This document shows positions 1 to 12,087 of a stretch of 64,000 bases of DNA, one piece after another. Numbering within the stretch: position 1 is the stretch's first letter; every line of letters begins with the position of its first letter. Source of the DNA: Eudorina sp. 2006-703-Eu-15 (lineage: Eukaryota; Chlorophyta; Chlorophyceae; Chlamydomonadales; Volvocaceae); NCBI GenBank assembly GCA_003117195.1, contig BDSI01000141.1, positions 236,531 through 300,530 on the forward strand, written 5' to 3'. The notes beneath the pieces were generated by a model. The model saw only the letters and a program-made list of their open reading frames with translations, had not been told where the DNA came from and searched no databases. The position numbers and the translations under genes are program-made.

Positions 1-491
1 GTACCCAAGGAGTGTGGAGGAGCCATCATCACTCTCAAGCCTGTTACCTCCAAACCTTGACTCCTGCATCTGGTCTCTCAGTGCCCTGCCATACCTCACG
101 CAGTTCCGATGAGCACCCATCAGTCGCCATCAGTCCCCATCAGTCCAGCGGCATCCGCGCACACGGCGGCACCGCCAAGACCCGCCCATTGGCCCCTTGC
201 GCTGCTCATCGTGCCATCGTGGTGGACGGAGCGCCGTGCGCGCCTCCCGCAACGGCCTGTCCCTCACCGCCGCCTCCCCCTTCAGCCCCGTCCAGAGCCG
301 ACGTGCAACCCCAACCCTACCCCAACCCTACCCACGTGCAGCACCTGGCTGCATCCGCTTCCGCGTCTGCCCTAGAGCCCTGCCAGAGAAACCCACATCC
401 ATAAACCTCAGCCTTAGCCCCGAACGGCCCGGGCGCAAGCCGCCTCATCCGGGGCGCCCGTCACACGGTCCGTGCGCCCCCAAACCGCCCG
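1..491. other. Downstream flank of the signal peptidase gene
   Basis: GC-rich sequence beyond the stop codon of the minus-strand gene ending at 492. No convincing coding exon, RNA gene or repeat is seen. No TGTAA polyadenylation motif is present on the minus strand here, so the 3' end of the neighbouring transcript cannot be placed. Confidence 0.5.
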
Positions 492-1909
492 TCACTCGTT
501 CTTCTTCTGAAGCTGCTGCTGCTGCTTCTGGCTGAACTCCGCACACAGCTTCGCCACAACTGACCGCCAGCCCTCCTCCGCCATGTAGCCGTCCGCGTGG
601 AAGTAGGCGGGCACGCTGATCTTGGTGGCCACCTCCCTGCGGGGCAGTGGGGCAGCGGCGGCGGGTGATCGGGCAGGCGCAAGGGGCGGGCGCCGAGAGA
701 GCCTGTGTGGCTCACCGTGTCACCGAACGGACCGTGCATCAGCGCGGTGCCGGGCGCAAGTCTGAGTGTGTAGGGCCGAGCGAACGGCTGCTCTTCAGGG
801 CCGCCAAGCTGGGGTCAGTCGGCCCGCAGGGCGTGTGGCCCATGACGTGGCTACGAATGCGCTAATCGGGAAAGCACGTTTTCCTGTCCTAAGGGGTTGC
901 GTGCAGGCGACCGACTGGTCGGGTTTGGTTTGCTAGGCGACATGGCCGCAGCTGCTGGATGCCCCTGCCGACGATGCCCGCCGGTGCCGTAGCGTCTGAG
1001 CACATACCCGCCCCTGCTGACTCTGGTCCCAGGGTGGTGAGCCCTGGCGCCTGACCTACATGTTGGGGTCCACGCGGTCCGTGAGCACCAGCGTGAGCTC
1101 GTTGGCGAATCGGGACATGCGGGAGGACACCCGCAGGCCCTTGCTGCCCTGCACGGTGGGAGGGAGCGGGGACCGGGGTTGTGTGCGAAGGGGTCGCTTT
1201 TCCAGGATGCCTGCAGGCCTGCAGCAATATCAAAGAATGCTACCAAAGAATGCGCAAGTGCGCGTCATGGCCAACAATCAAGCATTGCCGATTCAGTAGT
1301 CCTGCCCCCCGTCGTACATCGACGTCAGTTGAACTCTTGTCCTTCCTCGCGTGGAGGGGTTCACCCAATGAAACACGGTCCCCTCGCCGGATCCTCTTCC
1401 CACACTCACGCGGAAAGGTTTGGTAATAAGGAACGCGTCCCCCTCCATCTTCCAGCTGTAGATGTTCATAACGAAGGTAAGGACGATGTACGAAACCACG
1501 CAGCCGAAGACCATCCACCAGTTGGCGGGGAATTTCCCCGGCCCGAAGTGCGAAAACACTGCAACGACGATCCTGCAATGGAGGTGTTGAGCAATGTGGG
1601 CTTGACATTTTTCCAGCCATTTGCCCTTCGAATTAGTTAACTCACGCTGTCAGGCCCAACGCGATTTTGACATTGTTGATTGCGATATCCTCCTCGTACC
1701 CCTCGTCGAGCACCACCTGTGCAACGTTTTCGCCTTGGAACCTTGCCTCGGCAGATCACTCCAGCTTGCTGCGCACATACCTCCCGTGCCACTTCATCCA
1801 GCGCCGCTTTCAAAGCTCCAGCTTCATATAAGTTGCTTACTTTCATGGGTTCGCGAGATGGTTCAGGCTCTGCTTTCACGACTTTAGCAGGTGCCTTGCT
1901 TTTCCCCAT
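492..1909 (-). CDS. SPCS2: Signal peptidase complex subunit 2 (SPC25 family), five exons
   Basis: Accessory subunit of the ER signal peptidase complex, which removes signal peptides from secretory proteins at the translocon. Exons on the minus strand are 1909-1781, 1716-1646, 1572-1410, 1148-1060 and 636-492. All introns are GT-AG, all phases agree, and the total is 597 nt (198 aa), close to the usual 190-225 aa. The start ATG at 1909 opens a Lys/Ala-rich cytosolic N-terminus followed by VSNLYEAGALKAALDEV and the family signature GYEEDIAINNVKIALG. Two membrane segments follow, near residues 65-81 (TAIVVAVFSHFG) and 86-106 (WWMVFGCVVSYIVLTF), the helical-hairpin topology of the family. After them come a C-terminal domain containing VSSRMSRFANELTLVL and a Gln/Lys-rich tail. 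It is transcribed away from the polymerase eta gene. Identification rests on motif order and length. Confidence 0.9.
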
Positions 1910-3275
1910 TGTAGCTTGAGTTCACCCTAAAACTTGAGTTTGCAACTTAGGGGTCAGATAAAAAATTAGCAGTTGCACAAACCGCGTGCAAACGTGAAAA
2001 TGACAAATATACAATAGTTGAGCGCAATTGCCACAGAAGGTCAAAGCTATGCAAATGTGTGTTTTTTATTGTTCGAAATGCAGGCAGCGACATGGCGACT
2101 CTGCTCGTCTCGCACGACGCGCAGGTCGCAGCGTCGCAGCTGGTGGTTACGGGCGGTGGTTTGCAGTTGATATGTCAATCATCGCGCAGTTTGTCTATTC
2201 GCCTAAATAAAGGTACAATTCTTCACAATAACATGAAATGCGGTTTGCCTTACTTAATAGCAAAGAGGTCGCTTCTCGTGTCCGTGCGTTTCACCGTAGC
2301 TCAGCATGCACAAGAACTATCCTGGCTATCGTCTGCGTGATTTACGTGTAATGGTGTAGGCGCTGTAACTTTGACACCAACCTTAAAACCCATGGACGGA
2401 CGCTGGACACCTACAGTTCGGCAACCTCCTTCGGGGTTTAAAATGTCTTCAACTGAGGAGGGCCACGACAACTAGGTAAGGTGACATGTGCGCCTGGTGG
2501 GGGCCCTGAGTAAGGGCCTCGTCGCTCAACGACCAGCACCTGGGTCAGCGCTGGCGCTTCGCCTGCTCCGGCGCCCAATAGCTGCGGGGTGCCCCTAGAC
2601 CTATCCCTGCCCGTCATTCATGTGACTTTCCTGGCTCCGCTAAGGGGGTATCAGTCGTAACCGTCGCGCTTTGACCCGCGCGACTCTTTTGAGGTGCCCT
2701 CGACTCGGACCCTGGTGTACTGTTACGCGTCTTTGCCCCCTTCTCCGCCGCGCTTCAGGCAACCGCCAGTCAACCTCTCTTCTGGGGACATCAGCCGCCT
2801 CAGCCAGCCCTGAGCCGGGCCCCCGTCCCGCGAAACCGTCCTCACGTTTTCGACGCCCACCACCAGTTCACCCGGTCTGTCTGACTGTCGGCTGCGCAGC
2901 TAACCCCCCCTTGCGGCAGCCACTCGAGTACCTTCCCCGCCATGATCCTGGCCGCGGCTCCACAGTAACGGCTGCGACGCCTCTTCATACAGCCCTGCCG
3001 ACGTCGCCGGCGCTGCCTGAGAGTCACCCGGGGGGCAACCGCCGCCTCCCTCACACCCCAGGGCCGCATTGCCCCGGGGTGACGCAGCTGCAGCTGCAGA
3101 GCCGGAGGTGACGGCGGCGGCGACGGCGGAGGTGACGGCGGCGGCGACGGCGGCGGCGGAGGTGACGGCGGCGGCAGCGGCGGCACGACCCGCGACAGGG
3201 TAGGGGCGGTTGGGTTGGTGCCGCTGGCGGCGCCGCGGGCGGCGGCGCCGCTGCGCGGGTGGTGGCGGCGGAGGG
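1910..3275. promoter_or_regulatory. Shared intergenic region between divergent SPCS2 and POLH genes
   Basis: About 1.37 kb separates the two start codons, so it should hold both promoters and 5' UTRs (inference). The part from 1920 to 2400 is clearly lower in GC than its surroundings. The part nearest POLH (about 3050-3260) is dense in GGCGGC triplets and could form stable structure in the POLH leader. No TATA box could be assigned. Long proline- or alanine-rich reading frames here come from the GC-rich repeats and are not taken as genes. Confidence 0.5.
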
Positions 3276-6200
3276 ATGCAGCACGTGCAGCACGTGTCCC
3301 GGGCCCGAGTGGTGGCACACATTGACCTGGACGCGTTCTACTGCCAGGTGAGGGGAGGAAGGGAACGGCTGGCTGATTGACTGGCTGACTGGCTGACTGA
3401 CCTGCGGCTTGTTGGCTGGCTAGCTTGGGCGGCGGACCGGCGGCTGATTCAGCTAGACGGCAGCCGTGCCGCTGGGCGTAGCAGCCCACCTAATTCCACC
3501 TCATCTTAATGCCACTCCCGGGTCCCACACCCCGAATCCGTCTTTGTTTCAACCCCAACCAGCAACGCGGGTGGGTACCTTCCCACGCACACCCGCCGAC
3601 ACCGTCCGCCGACACCGCCCGGTCTCGTGTGGGGCGTCTGGCTGTCAGTTGAGAGGCCGCGAGACCGCTCACCGCGTGCCGCCCCCTTCCCGCGCCTCGC
3701 GCAGGTGGAGGTGGGCCGCAACCCGGCGCTCCGGGGGCAGCCGGTGGCCGTCATTCAGTACAACCCCTGGGACCGGGAGGCCCTTAAGACGGCGCTGAGG
3801 CCCGAGGTGGGAGCCGGGGTAGGGGGCGTAGGGGCCGGGGCGGCGAGGGCAGTGCGCCAGGAGTTCGAAGAATGAACCCGGGGGCCAGCCAGCGTCAGGG
3901 ATGGGGGAGACCGGTGGAGGGGGCAAGGGGCTGGGGGCGCCAGGCTGTCTTTATTGACAAAGATGGGGGCGCCAGGCACGCGGCAAGGGGTTATGTGAGT
4001 AGTTATGGCGAGGGACCGCAGACACCGGCGCGCGGCAGGGGCACTGCGACGGGTCGCCCCCCGGATCGGGCTGCCCGGCCCGGGGCCCCCGCGCCGCCTT
4101 CCTCACGAAATGCTTTTCCAAATAGCCTCGGCCTCTGGCTGCTGGTCATATCCCCACCAGACGGGTTTTTTTACAGCGGCCCTATTATCGCATACTCCCC
4201 TCCTTGCACGCCGGGCGCCTGGCAGAGAGGGTCGCGATGGTCAGGTGCCTGGCAGAGAGGGTCGCGGGGGTCGGGTGCCTGGCAGAGAGGGTCGCGGGGG
4301 TCGGGTGCCGGGCAGAGAGGGTCGCGGGGGTCGGGTGCCTGGCAGAGAGGGTCGCGGGGTTCTATGGCACGCACGGAAGCCAACCCGACTTGCAGTAATC
4401 GTTGTCTGCTTAGCTGCTTGCCACCTGCCTACTCAGCGCCCCTCCCCGCCGACCCCCTCCCCGCCGACCCCCTCCCCGCCGACCCCCGCCCCGCCGACCC
4501 CCGCCCCTCCCTCCCCGCCCCTCCCTCCCCGCCCCTCCCTACCCCCCGCAGGACAACCGCATCTTCATTGACAGCAACGGGAGCATCATCGCAGTGTCGT
4601 ACGAGGCGAGGCAGTACGGCGTGAAGCGGTGGGTCCCCCAGTCTCCCAGCGACGGCCGCTTGACCCCCCGCTCCCTCGGAGGGGAGGGGGGCCCTCTACC
4701 GCCCACCCGGGGGCGATGGGGTGCCTGACTTGCAGATGGACTTGTCAGCCGGCACCCATCGCCATCGGGGGCCCTCCACTGGGTCGACAACTGCCATGTC
4801 CTGTCATGTCCTGTCATGTCCTGTCCTGTCATGTCCTGCCCCGTGCCTGTCCCGCCCTGTCTTGCCGTGCGGCCCCAGGAATATGAGCGGTCAGCAAGCG
4901 AGGCAGCTGTGTCCCGCCCTGCAGCTGGTCCAGGTGCCCACTGCCCACGGCAAGGCCGACCTGGGCATCTACCGGCAGGCGGGGCAGCAGGTGGGCTGAC
5001 CTGCGGGGGGGGCCGCGCAGAGAGGGGCTCATCTGCAAGGGAATGTGTATCTCCGCATCGTGGCAAATAACGCAGTTCTGTTTTTGGGCGTGCCCGCGCA
5101 TGTGTGTATTCGTAGGCAGGCAGAGCAGGAGTGCATGACTTGCAAGGGGCACAGCCAAGCCCGGGAATGCCCGTACGCCAAACGACTGCCCCGCCTCAGC
5201 TCGTGAAATAGTCAGTCAGAGGTGCACAGAACGCTCGACCGCATCGCATGTGACTGCTGTCCAGAAACCTCCTCCTGATGCGGCTGCTCGAGTGCTCGCG
5301 ACCCACGGGTCGGGTCCTTTCATCCTCCGCTGCGTTGGCTCGGTCGTATGCCACGTTGGCGCCAGGTCGCGGCCATACTGGCCCGTGGGTCGGTGTTCGA
5401 GCGGGCCTCCATCGACGAAGCCTACCTGGACCTAACGGAGGCGGCCGCCAGGCTGCTGGCGGCGCTGGATGCGGAGGCGGCGGCGGAGGCGGCGGAGGCG
5501 GCTGAGGCATTAGGGAGGCGGAGTCCGATGTCCGGGACTCCGCCAAGGACGTCGACCGAGAACGGTGCGATGGCGGCGGCGGCGGCGGCAGCGCTGCCGC
5601 CACCGCCGCCGGCACTTGACGAGTGGCACGTCAAGGGACTGGAGGTGAGGTTGGGGAGGTCGTCCAGGGGGGGGCGGCTCCGGGCGTTGGGGGATGTTGG
5701 TTGACGCCCCGAGAGCATGAGCGGGCTTTGCTGCGGGGTAGAGGTGACAGGCGGCGCGTGTCGGGCGGCGCAAGGGCCCTCTCCTTCCCGCTGTCCCTCC
5801 CTGTCTCCCTCCCTCTCTCCCTCTCCCCCGGGCAGTCATGGCTGGTGCGCTCCCACCCGGCACTGTTTGGTGCCCCCAGTTGACGGTGGTCGTTGTTGAA
5901 GCACCGTAGCACTGTCTCCGCGGGTGTGCCACACCCCATGGGGACAGCTACCCATTACCCCTCACGGCCCGACCCGACCCGACCCGACTCGACCCGCTTG
6001 CACCCACCATCGCTGGCACCGTCTGCTGTCCGTGGCCTTGTCCCCGGCCGTGCCCGTGCCCCTCTACCTCCACTCCTCAAATCCCACCGGGTCGCTGTGC
6101 TGGCAGTCAGGACCGCAGCTATACCCTCCTTCTTGCAGCGCTTGCCGCCTCCCTGGAGGACCCTCCCAGTGATGCCAGTGATGGCTCGTCCGGGTTCGAT

Positions 6201-9200
6201 TCGCGGTTGCCTTGTTTTTATCACAACCTTCCCCTGCTGCTCCTGCCGTTCCGGATCCAGGAGGGCGATGATCCTTTGGAGGCGGTGGGGGCGCTGGGGC
6301 CGGAGGACGAGGAGGGTGAGGAGGACAGGGAGGGGCAGCAGCTGCCGGGTGCTGGCGCAACCGAAGCTGTGGCGGACTGGCCCCGGGAGGTCGGCTGGGG
6401 CCCATCTGGTGGCGGCGGGGAAGGCCGTGACAGGACGCCGGATCGCGACCCAACGGCCGTCTCAGCTCCTGCCGCCGTACCGACCCGGGCGGTCGGCAGC
6501 GCAGCCGTTGGCCCTCCGGCGGGCACCGCAACCGACGCCCCCCTTGCCACTCGCGCCGCGGCTACAACCGCCACTACTGCCGGCGCTACAGCCACTGTTA
6601 CCACCAGCGCCACCGCCGCCACAGCCCACCCGCAGCAGAAAATCCAGGTGGCCGAGCCGCAGCCGCCGCCGCCACAGCAGCAGCTGGATCGGGTGCGGCA
6701 GCAGCAGCAGCGGCTGCGGGGCTACTGGCAGCGCCCCGCCGCCGAGTGGGACCCCCACGAGCGGCTGCTGTTCGCGGGGGCGCTGGTGGCGGCGCAGCTG
6801 AGGGCGGCGGTGCAGCGGGAGCTGGGCTACACCTGCTCGGCGGGGGTGGCGCACTACAAGCTGCTGGCCAAGCTGGGATCGGGTGGGGCTCCCCCCCGTG
6901 TGGGTGCTGGTCGGTGGGCAGGGCAGGAGTGCATGTATGTGTGTTTAGGAATGGAACTTTATTTAGAAAAATATATAAAATTATATAAAATTTATATAAA
7001 AAATATATATAAAATATAAAATTTAGAAAAAATAACGACCGAGAGCCCAGGTGCAGATGTACTTACCATGTAACCTGCATGTGCTGAAGTGACCGTGTGA
7101 TGTTGCGGTGAACAAGGCAACCGCGCCACAACCGCAATGCAAAGCAGGCAGCAAAGGACTAGCTACGACGCGACTACACGCATGTGTGTGTGCGTATGTG
7201 TGCGCGTGTGGCTGTGATATCGGAGGAACTTGCACAGTGGGGAGAGGGGCTACAGCGACTCGACATCCTCCTCATCTTCCGGCATCGTCCTCTCACCTCA
7301 CCGCACACCCGAACCCACCCCAACCCACCCTGGCTCCCCCGCCGCCCGCCTGCCCCCCTCCACGCCCGTCAGGCCTGCACAAGCCCAACCAGCAAACGGT
7401 GGTCCTGGGCCGGGCAGTTCCCGGGCTGCTCCGAAACCTGCCCCTGGCCAAGCTCAGGTCGCTGGGGGGCAAGTTCGGGGAGCAGGTGCAGACCGACCTG
7501 GGGATCAGCACCGTGGGTGGGTGGGTGGGGTGGGCGGTAGGGTGGGGTGGGGTGGGTCGGGTGGGTGGGGTGGGTGGGTGAGTAGGTGGGGTAAAGGACA
7601 TTGGCAGACGTATTGACGCTGCGCTGCTGCGAGAGCAAAGGTCCGACATGGATCAGATCGGGTGGGAGGTAGGGTGGGTGGGGTGGGGTGGAGGGGTGGG
7701 ACAGTTAGGGATACAAGAAACCTGTCGGGCGCGCGAGAACGGGTCCCTAGCTGCAAGACCTACGACACCTCTCTGTCGACCGGTGACCTGCCGCTGATGG
7801 GGTGGAACGCTTCGGACGGACGGGTAGGGGGCAGTGGGGCTCAGCACATGGAGGGCAAGGCAGGGATAGGGCCGGCACGGGGCGAAGCCGGCGAACCGGG
7901 CGGGCGGGTCGTATGCGGCAAAACCAACAAAGCGACGACTCGAAGGTGTATGTTATCTGGGTCAGGGCCTGGGGGCGCCGGCGTGAAGGAGCGCTCGGTC
8001 GTGGAAAGCAGGCCGGCGGCTGCCGAGGCGCACAACGGCGACTCGATTTGATGAGCGCGCAGTCGCGTGCCGCAGACCTGGCAACACCCCCACACGCCCC
8101 CCTCGTCCTCCACCGGCCCTGACCCATTCCCACCACCACCTTCACCGCCACACGGGGCGCGCGCGCGTAACACCCTCACTAACCGACCCACCGCCTTTTC
8201 AACCGCTTCACCTAACTGCCATTCCAACCGCCGTGCCAACCGCCATCGCAACCACCACCGCCAGGCGAGCTGTGGTCTGTGCCGCCCTCCCGCCTGGAGT
8301 CGCTGTACGGCCAGGAGGCGGCGGCGGGCCTTATGCGTCTCGCGGCGGGGATGGATGACGGCGATGTGGTGCCCCGCCTGGCGCCCAAGTCACTGGGCTG
8401 CGGGAAGACGTTCCGGGGGAGCAGCGCGCTGACGGACATGAAGCAGGTGGGGCGGGGGGGGGGAGGGCGGGGAGGGGTGGAGGGCGGGGGGTGCCCTGCT
8501 TACAGGATGGATGGCATGTCCGATGATAGGCCGATTTCGAAAGCATACATTCGGTCAGTCGGATCTGAAAGCAATCACCTACAGAAGGTTTAAAGGGGGG
8601 GGGTGCGGGGCCGGTCGACTGCCTGCTACCTCGCAGGAGCCTTGCCGCCCAGCCGCCTCCCGAACAGCGAAGCTCGCCCGCGCACCCGCCCCTCGCCCTC
8701 CCTGTCCCCCGCGCAGCTTCAGTATGCTCACCAATGCCCCATACCCTCCTCAACACACACAACCCCCTGGGCGGGTCTCATATCTAAACACACACCCCTG
8801 CGTACCCCTCCCACCTTCCGCCTCCTCTTCCAGTCCCAGGGCCAGGTCAGGCCAGGTCAGGCCAGGTCAGGCCAGGTCAGGCCAGGCCAGGTCAGGCAAG
8901 GCCAGGCCAGGTCAGGCCAGGTCAGGCCAGGTCAGGCCAGGTCAGGCCAGGTCAGGCCAGGTCAGGCCAGGTCAGGCCAGGTCAGGCCAGGTCAGGCCAG
9001 GTCAGGCCAGGTCAGGCCAGGTCAGGCCAGGTCAGGCCAGGTCAGGCCAGGGGGCGTGTACTTGGTTCCCCACCTTCTCCCCCTCCCCCTACTCTCCCTC
9101 CCCGTCCCCCCTCCCCCTCCCCCTCCTGCCCGCAGCTGTCCCACTGGCTCCTCCAGCTGGCCGGGGAGCTGTCAGAGCGCATCGAGGTGGACCGCCGCGA

Positions 9201-9823
9201 GCACGAGCGGCTGCCCTCCCTGCTCACCGTCAGCGTGCAGACGGGGGCGGCCGCGACGGGGGCCGCAGCGCCCGGGGCGGCGGCCGGGGCGGGGGCGGGG
9301 GTGGCCGCCGAGGCGCCGGGTGGCGGCGGTGGCGGCGGCGGCGGCAGTGGGGTCAGCGGCGGGGTCGGCAACCACAGCCGGTCCGGTCGGTTGACCCGCG
9401 TGACCGCGGAGGGCATCGCGGAGGAGGCGCTGGGGCTGCTGCGCAAGTGGGCGGCGGAGAGGTGAGGTGGGGGGTGCCACAGGCTCGTGACGGGCCGCAG
9501 GCCGCGACCCCAGTGGGGGGTTGACCCTGGTTTCTGTCCCGCACTGCCGGCCCCCGGGAGGTACCGCTGGAGAGGGGGGCGGCGGGGTCAATGCTCTTTG
9601 CTTTCAGCACAACCCACGATTGTGGTGTATGAAGGCGGTGGGGTTGCTTTGACCCCTTGGGTGCCTGTCCTTCCCCGCGCACCCCCGGCCCGCCCCGCCC
9701 CGCCTCCCCCCAGACCCGGGTGGCGCATCACCAGTCTCTTCATCACCGCCGCCCGCTTCGGCGCCGCCCCCACTGGAGCCTCCACCATCACCCGCTTCCT
9801 GCAGCAGCAGGACCAGCGACAAG

Positions 9824-9857
<34 letters not shown>

Positions 9858-10542
9858 ACCGCCGGGGCCGGACCCCCTCCGGACGGCACCGCCCCCACTG
9901 CCGCCGTCGTCACCGCCCCCGCCGCTGCCTGAGCCATTCTCCACTGACCTCAACCAGGCCTGCCGCGACATCGACAAAGACCTCGCGGGTGCCGAAGCTG
10001 CCGCTGCCGCTGCTGTTACGCCGGCCGCAGCAACCGCAGTGGCACCGGCGGCATCCGCCGCGTCGTCCATGGCTGCTACAGCCGCTACTGCTACAGCCGC
10101 TACTGCACCGTCGTCGTCCCGCGGCGGGCCCCCGCTGCCGCCGCGAACCCACCCTCCCAAGCGGCGGCGGGGGGCGAGCTCTACGGGTCGGGGTCAGTCG
10201 AGATCCGGATCCAGATCCGGCCAGTCCGTCACCCCCACGGCCGACCTGCGCGCGTTCCTGCTGCGCGGCCGTCCCTCGCCCTCGCCCTCGCCCTCGCCCT
10301 CGCCCGCGGCGGCCAAGCCCTCGACTGGGGAGGGCAAGATCCGGGCGGCGGCGGCGGCGGCAGCGGCGGCGGCGGCTGTTGCGGTGGCGGCTGGCAGGAC
10401 GGCGGGTGGATTGGCGGCGGCTGGCGACGGCGGCCGGCCGTCTACGGATGCGAGTCCAGGGAGGGCGAGTAGGCAGCCGGGCGCGGCGGGTGAGGCGGCG
10501 GATGCGGGCGGACTGGGAGCGACCCCCGCCTCCGCCTCCGCC

Positions 10543-10582
<40 letters not shown>

Positions 10583-12028
10583 CCGTGAGCCAGTTCTTCG
10601 GGACAGGCGCTGGGCCCGACGACGGGGCGGGCAGGCGGCTTCTGAAGGCGGAGCCGCCGGGGCTGCTGCCGCCGGGGCCGGCGCCCCGGGACCCCTCCCC
10701 GCCGTCATCGCCACCGCTGTCGCCACCGCAGCAGCTGCAGCAGCAACAGCAGCAGCCGCGGCAACGGTTGCGACGGGCGGCGGCGGCCGTGGCGGAACCT
10801 CCGGTGCATCCCCCGCCTCCTACCACGCAGCCGCAGCACCCGCAGCAGCACCACCAGCAGCAGGCGGAGGGTGAAGGGCCCACTCGCACTGCCACTCCAA
10901 TATCTCCATCCACCGGGGCCCCTCCCAGCCCTCCCTCCACCTCGACCTCCACCTCCACCTCGCTGCGGACCCGCCTGTCCCGCAATGCCCTGGCCGCCCT
11001 GCTGCTGCACCGGCAGCCGCTGGCGGCAGACCCGGCTGCCGACCAGCCGCCCTGTTCGGAGGCGGAGTTGACACCTGGTGTCGGATTTGGATTCGGATTC
11101 GGGTTCGGCCACGCATCTGGCCAAGACGCCGTGCTTGGCGGCGCACCAGCAACCACTGCCACGGCTACTGCCACGGCTACTGCCACGGCTACTGCCATGG
11201 CTACTGCCACGGCTACTGCCACGGCTACTGCCACGGCTACTACCACGGCTACTGTCACGGCTACTGCCACTGTCCCCGCAGTCGACGGATCCGCCGCCGG
11301 CGGATACCTGACGGGTGGGGCTGCGGCGGTGGCGGTGCCGGTGCGGGGGGACGCGGCTGCGGCAGCCGGGGAGGTGGCGGTGGCGGTGCGCCCGCTCCAG
11401 CTGGGGCCCGATGACGGTGACGGCGACGGTGACGATGACGTCCCCGCCGGTTCCGGAGCCGCTCCAGGTGGCCGCGGGCTCTGGGTGGCCCCCGGAGGCT
11501 GTCCCGGGAGGGAGGGTGGGGAGCTCCCAGGGGGCGAGGAGTTTGTGCCGGCGACGCCGGAGCACATGCTCGGCATGGACGGCGACGACGGCGATGGTTA
11601 CGGCGGCGGCGACGCCGCCGCCGCCGATGGCGACAATGGCGGCGGTGGCAGTGGTGGGGAAGCGGAGGCCCTGCAGCGGCAACGCCACCACCACCAACGG
11701 GCACCCGGACCCGGGCGGGCGGGCCAGGGGCGGGTGGGGCTGGAGGAGGAGGTCGTCGCGGCCGCCCCGCAGCAGCCCGCTGGACCGGGAGGGGCGGGTG
11801 GGGGCGCCGGGGGCGGGGCCACGTCCCTGGAGCGCCCCGGCCCTGACCCCGCCCTCGCCCCTGCCCCCGGCGCTGCCGTCGGCTCCCCGGGCGGCTGTCA
11901 AACTCAAGGCGGGGTCTCGGAGGTCGCGGGGCCGGGGTCGGGGCCGGGGTCGGGGTCGGGGCCGGGGCCGGGGCCGGGGTCGGGGTCGGGGTCGGGGTCG
12001 GGGCCGGGGTCGGGGTCGGGGCCGGGGC

Positions 12029-12087
<59 letters not shown>

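Noticed and set aside
2842..3489. Minus-strand proline-rich ORF upstream of POLH
   Set aside because: Composition is produced by GGC/GGA repeats; it overlaps POLH exon 1 and has no recognisable domain.
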